Below, piece by piece: positions 61,848 to 64,000 of a stretch of 64,000 nucleotides of DNA. Every line of letters starts with the position of its first letter. Position 1 is the stretch's first letter. The position numbers were made by a program, and so were the translations under genes. Location of the stretch: the NCBI RefSeq assembly GCF_008245225.1, contig NZ_VTAW01000010.1, forward strand, positions 62,001 to 126,000, in the 5' to 3' direction. Under the pieces are notes generated by a model that was given only the letters and a program-made list of their open reading frames with translations, was not told the DNA's origin and did not search any database. The stretch comes from Natrialba swarupiae. GTDB lineage: Archaea > Halobacteriota > Halobacteria > Halobacteriales > Natrialbaceae.

Positions 61848-64000
61848 AACTCACCGTCAAACCCTTAAAGCAGAAAGACGCGGGTCGCGGACTCGCGGCG
61901 ATCGATCGCGTCTCGATGCGAGAACTCGACCTCGAGAACGGGGACTATATCGTCATCACGGGCAACGGTGACGAGCAGGCCGTCGCACGTGTCTGGCCGG
62001 GCTACCCCGAGGACGAGGGACGAGGAATCGTCCGAATCGACGGACGCCTGCGCCAGGAAGCCGACGTCGGTATCGACGACCGCGTGACGATCGAACGCGC
62101 GGACGTCAAACCGGCGACGTCGGTGTCCGTCGCGCTCCCTCAGAACCTCCGTATTCGGGGGGACATCGGCCCGCTGGTGCGGGATAAACTCTCCGGGCAG
62201 GCCGTCACGGAGGGCCAGACGGTTCCGTTCTCGCTCTCGTTCGGTCCGATGGCGAGTTCGGGCCAGTCCGTCCCGCTGAAGATCGCGAGTACGTCCCCGA
62301 GCGGAACGGTCGTCATCACCGACTCGACGAGCATCGACATCTCGGAGACGCCCGCCGAACAGGTTAGTTCGGCCAGCGGCCCCTCCGCCGAAGGCGTCCC
62401 GAACGTCACCTACGAGGACATCGGCGGACTCGACAACGAACTCGATCAGGTTCGTGAGATGATCGAGTTGCCGATGCGCCACCCGGAGCTGTTCCAGCAA
62501 CTCGGCATCGAGCCCCCGAAAGGCGTCTTACTCCACGGCCCACCGGGTACCGGGAAGACCCTGATGGCGAAGGCGGTCGCAAACGAAATCGACGCCTACT
62601 TCGAGACGATCTCCGGGCCGGAGATCATGTCGAAGTACTACGGCGAATCGGAAGAGCAACTCCGTGAGGTGTTCGAGGAGGCAGAAGAGAACGCCCCCGC
62701 GATCATCTTCATCGACGAACTCGACTCGATCGCCGCCAAACGCGAAGAGGCCGGCGGCGACGTCGAACGACGGGTCGTCGCCCAGTTGCTCTCGCTGATG
62801 GACGGGTTAGAGGAGCGCGGTCGCGTCACCGTGATCGCGGCCACCAACCGCGTCGACGACATCGACCCCGCGCTCCGGCGTGGCGGCCGGTTCGACCGCG
62901 AGATCGAGATCGGCGTCCCCGACAAGGACGGCCGCAAGGAGATCCTGCAGGTCCACACCCGCGGGATGCCGCTCACGGAATCGATCGACCTCGATCGCTA
63001 CGCCGAGAACACCCACGGCTTCGTCGGTGCGGACCTCGAGTCGCTGGCCCGCGAGAGCGCGATGAACGCCCTGCGTCGCATTCGCCCGGAACTCGACCTC
63101 GAGTCCGAGGAGATCGACGCCGACGTCCTCGAGTCGCTACAGGTCACCGAATCCGACTTCAAGGAGGCGCTCAAGGGCATCCAGCCCTCCGCGATGCGCG
63201 AGGTCTTCGTCGAGGTTCCCGACGTCACCTGGAACGACGTCGGCGGCCTGGGCGACACTAAAGAGCGCCTGCGCGAGACGATCCAGTGGCCACTCGACTA
63301 CCCAGAGGTGTTCGAGGCGATGGATCTCGAGGCCGCGAAGGGCGTGATGATGTACGGCCCGCCGGGCACCGGAAAGACGCTGCTCGCGAAGGCAGTCGCC
63401 AACGAGGCCGAGTCGAACTTCATCTCGATCAAGGGCCCCGAGTTGCTGAACAAGTACGTCGGCGAGTCCGAGAAGGGCGTTCGCGAAATCTTCGAGAAAG
63501 CGCGGTCGAACGCACCGACCGTGATCTTCTTCGACGAGATCGACTCCATTGCCGGCGAACGCGGCCAGCGCCAGGGAGACTCCGGCGTCGGCGAACGCGT
63601 CGTCTCCCAGCTGCTGACCGAACTCGACGGGTTAGAGGAACTCGAGGACGTCGTCGTGATCGCGACGACCAACCGACCGGACCTGATCGATTCGGCGCTG
63701 CTCCGTCCAGGGCGACTCGACAGACACGTCCACGTTCCCGTCCCGGACGAGGAGGGTCGCCGGAAGATCTTCGAGGTCCACACCCGCGGGAAGCCACTGG
63801 CCGACGCGGTCGACCTCGAGTGGCTCGCCGCGGAGACGGAGGGCTACGTCGGTGCCGACATCGAGGCGGTCTGTCGCGAGGCCTCGATGGAAGCCAGTCG
63901 GGAGTTCATCAACTCCGTCGATCCTGACGAGATGCCCGACACCATCGAGAACGTCCGGATCAGCCGGGAACACTTCGAACACGCACTCGAGGAGGTCAAG
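61844..64000 (+). CDS. Cdc48/VCP-type AAA ATPase, 3' end outside the window
   Basis: The visible 719 codons include the N-terminal double-psi barrel region ([20 protein letters not shown]) and two AAA modules. The first P-loop is [13 protein letters not shown] with Walker [12 protein letters not shown]; the second is [13 protein letters not shown] with [11 protein letters not shown]. It follows the VCP/Cdc48/VAT pattern of unfoldases. The frame is open to the window edge, so the C-terminus is missing here. A canonical protein is 740-750 residues, so only a short tail should be absent. Confidence 0.95.
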   Translation, partial: MKLTVKPLKQKDAGRGLAAIDRVSMRELDLENGDYIVITGNGDEQAVARVWPGYPEDEGRGIVRIDGRLRQEADVGIDDRVTIERADVKPATSVSVALPQNLRIRGDIGPLVRDKLSGQAVTEGQTVPFSLSFGPMASSGQSVPLKIASTSPSGTVVITDSTSIDISETPAEQVSSASGPSAEGVPNVTYEDIGGLDNELDQVREMIELPMRHPELFQQLGIEPPKGVLLHGPPGTGKTLMAKAVANEIDAYFETISGPEIMSKYYGESEEQLREVFEEAEENAPAIIFIDELDSIAAKREEAGGDVERRVVAQLLSLMDGLEERGRVTVIAATNRVDDIDPALRRGGRFDREIEIGVPDKDGRKEILQVHTRGMPLTESIDLDRYAENTHGFVGADLESLARESAMNALRRIRPELDLESEEIDADVLESLQVTESDFKEALKGIQPSAMREVFVEVPDVTWNDVGGLGDTKERLRETIQWPLDYPEVFEAMDLEAAKGVMMYGPPGTGKTLLAKAVANEAESNFISIKGPELLNKYVGESEKGVREIFEKARSNAPTVIFFDEIDSIAGERGQRQGDSGVGERVVSQLLTELDGLEELEDVVVIATTNRPDLIDSALLRPGRLDRHVHVPVPDEEGRRKIFEVHTRGKPLADAVDLEWLAAETEGYVGADIEAVCREASMEASREFINSVDPDEMPDTIENVRISREHFEHALEEVK

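Noticed and set aside
1-64000. CRISPR arrays, tRNA or rRNA genes, complete IS elements
   Set aside because: I looked for regularly spaced repeats, tRNA-like boxes, rRNA signatures and transposase motifs such as DDE or HUH and found none. The repeats present are short, dispersed and non-coding.

Overview
The window is haloarchaeal chromosome, probably from the Natrialbales or a close relative. The evidence is high GC with strong G/C at third codon positions, very acidic predicted proteins, two TFB (TFIIB) paralogues, HalX and HTH-10 regulators, GfcR, a haloferredoxin-type 2Fe-2S domain, TATA boxes about 27 nt before leaderless start codons, and 4-nt ATGA/GTGA gene overlaps. Genes are dense. 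I saw no rRNA, tRNA, CRISPR array or intact transposase. The assignment rests on recognised protein motifs only; no database was searched.

Layout. 0.1-7.9 kb: a stress-kinase module with two PrkA-type kinases, a YeaH/DUF444 VWA protein and SpoVR. 8-9.3 kb: a HEAT-repeat protein, a cluster of intergenic repeats and a CBS-pair protein. 9.4-17.1 kb: a gas-vesicle locus. gvpA-gvpN-gvpO run leftward and gvpF-G-H-I-J-K-L-M run rightward, with an SPW-type membrane protein gene between the two arms. gvpC, gvpD and gvpE are absent. 17.2-26.5 kb: mixed housekeeping genes (glutaredoxin, DnaJ, DJ-1/PfpI, GNAT, methylmalonyl-CoA mutase large subunit, ornithine cyclodeaminase family) separated by decaying genes and repeats. 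26.6-35.7 kb: a degenerate sensor kinase facing a HalX response regulator, then purL, a PHP phosphoesterase, an asparagine-synthase-like protein, a cupin and a Mrp/ApbC Fe-S carrier. 35.8-43.4 kb: a redox region with a four-cluster ferredoxin subunit, an NrfD membrane subunit, two paralogous small membrane proteins, an HTH-10 regulator, a DUF2249 protein, a ferric-reductase-like membrane protein and a Usp-Usp-ferredoxin fusion. 43.6-64 kb: mostly housekeeping genes (two TFBs, gatCA, pyrophosphatase, RNase HI, gfcR, two HAD hydrolases, panB, and a Cdc48-type AAA ATPase cut by the window end).

How genes work together. The gvp genes make the buoyancy organelle: GvpA shell, GvpN ATPase, and F-M accessory and nucleation proteins. 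The kinase module is the archaeal counterpart of bacterial prkA-yeaH-spoVR stress operons. The redox region looks like a quinone-linked membrane electron-transfer complex that lacks a catalytic subunit here.

The least expected structure lies between genes. Three families of small palindromic repeats (called A, B and C here) occur at 4, 4 and 8-9 places. One copy is nested in another and two pairs are abutted. Several copies overlap the stop codon of the preceding gene by one to three bases. Other points worth a second look are the Usp-Usp-ferredoxin fusion, a histidine kinase that has lost its phosphoacceptor His and N-box Asn, a frameshift-like G6 tract at the start of gvpJ, a zinc-finger extension on GvpO, a 298-residue GvpI-position protein, and remnants of a Gfo/Idh/MocA oxidoreductase and of a PIN-like toxin.
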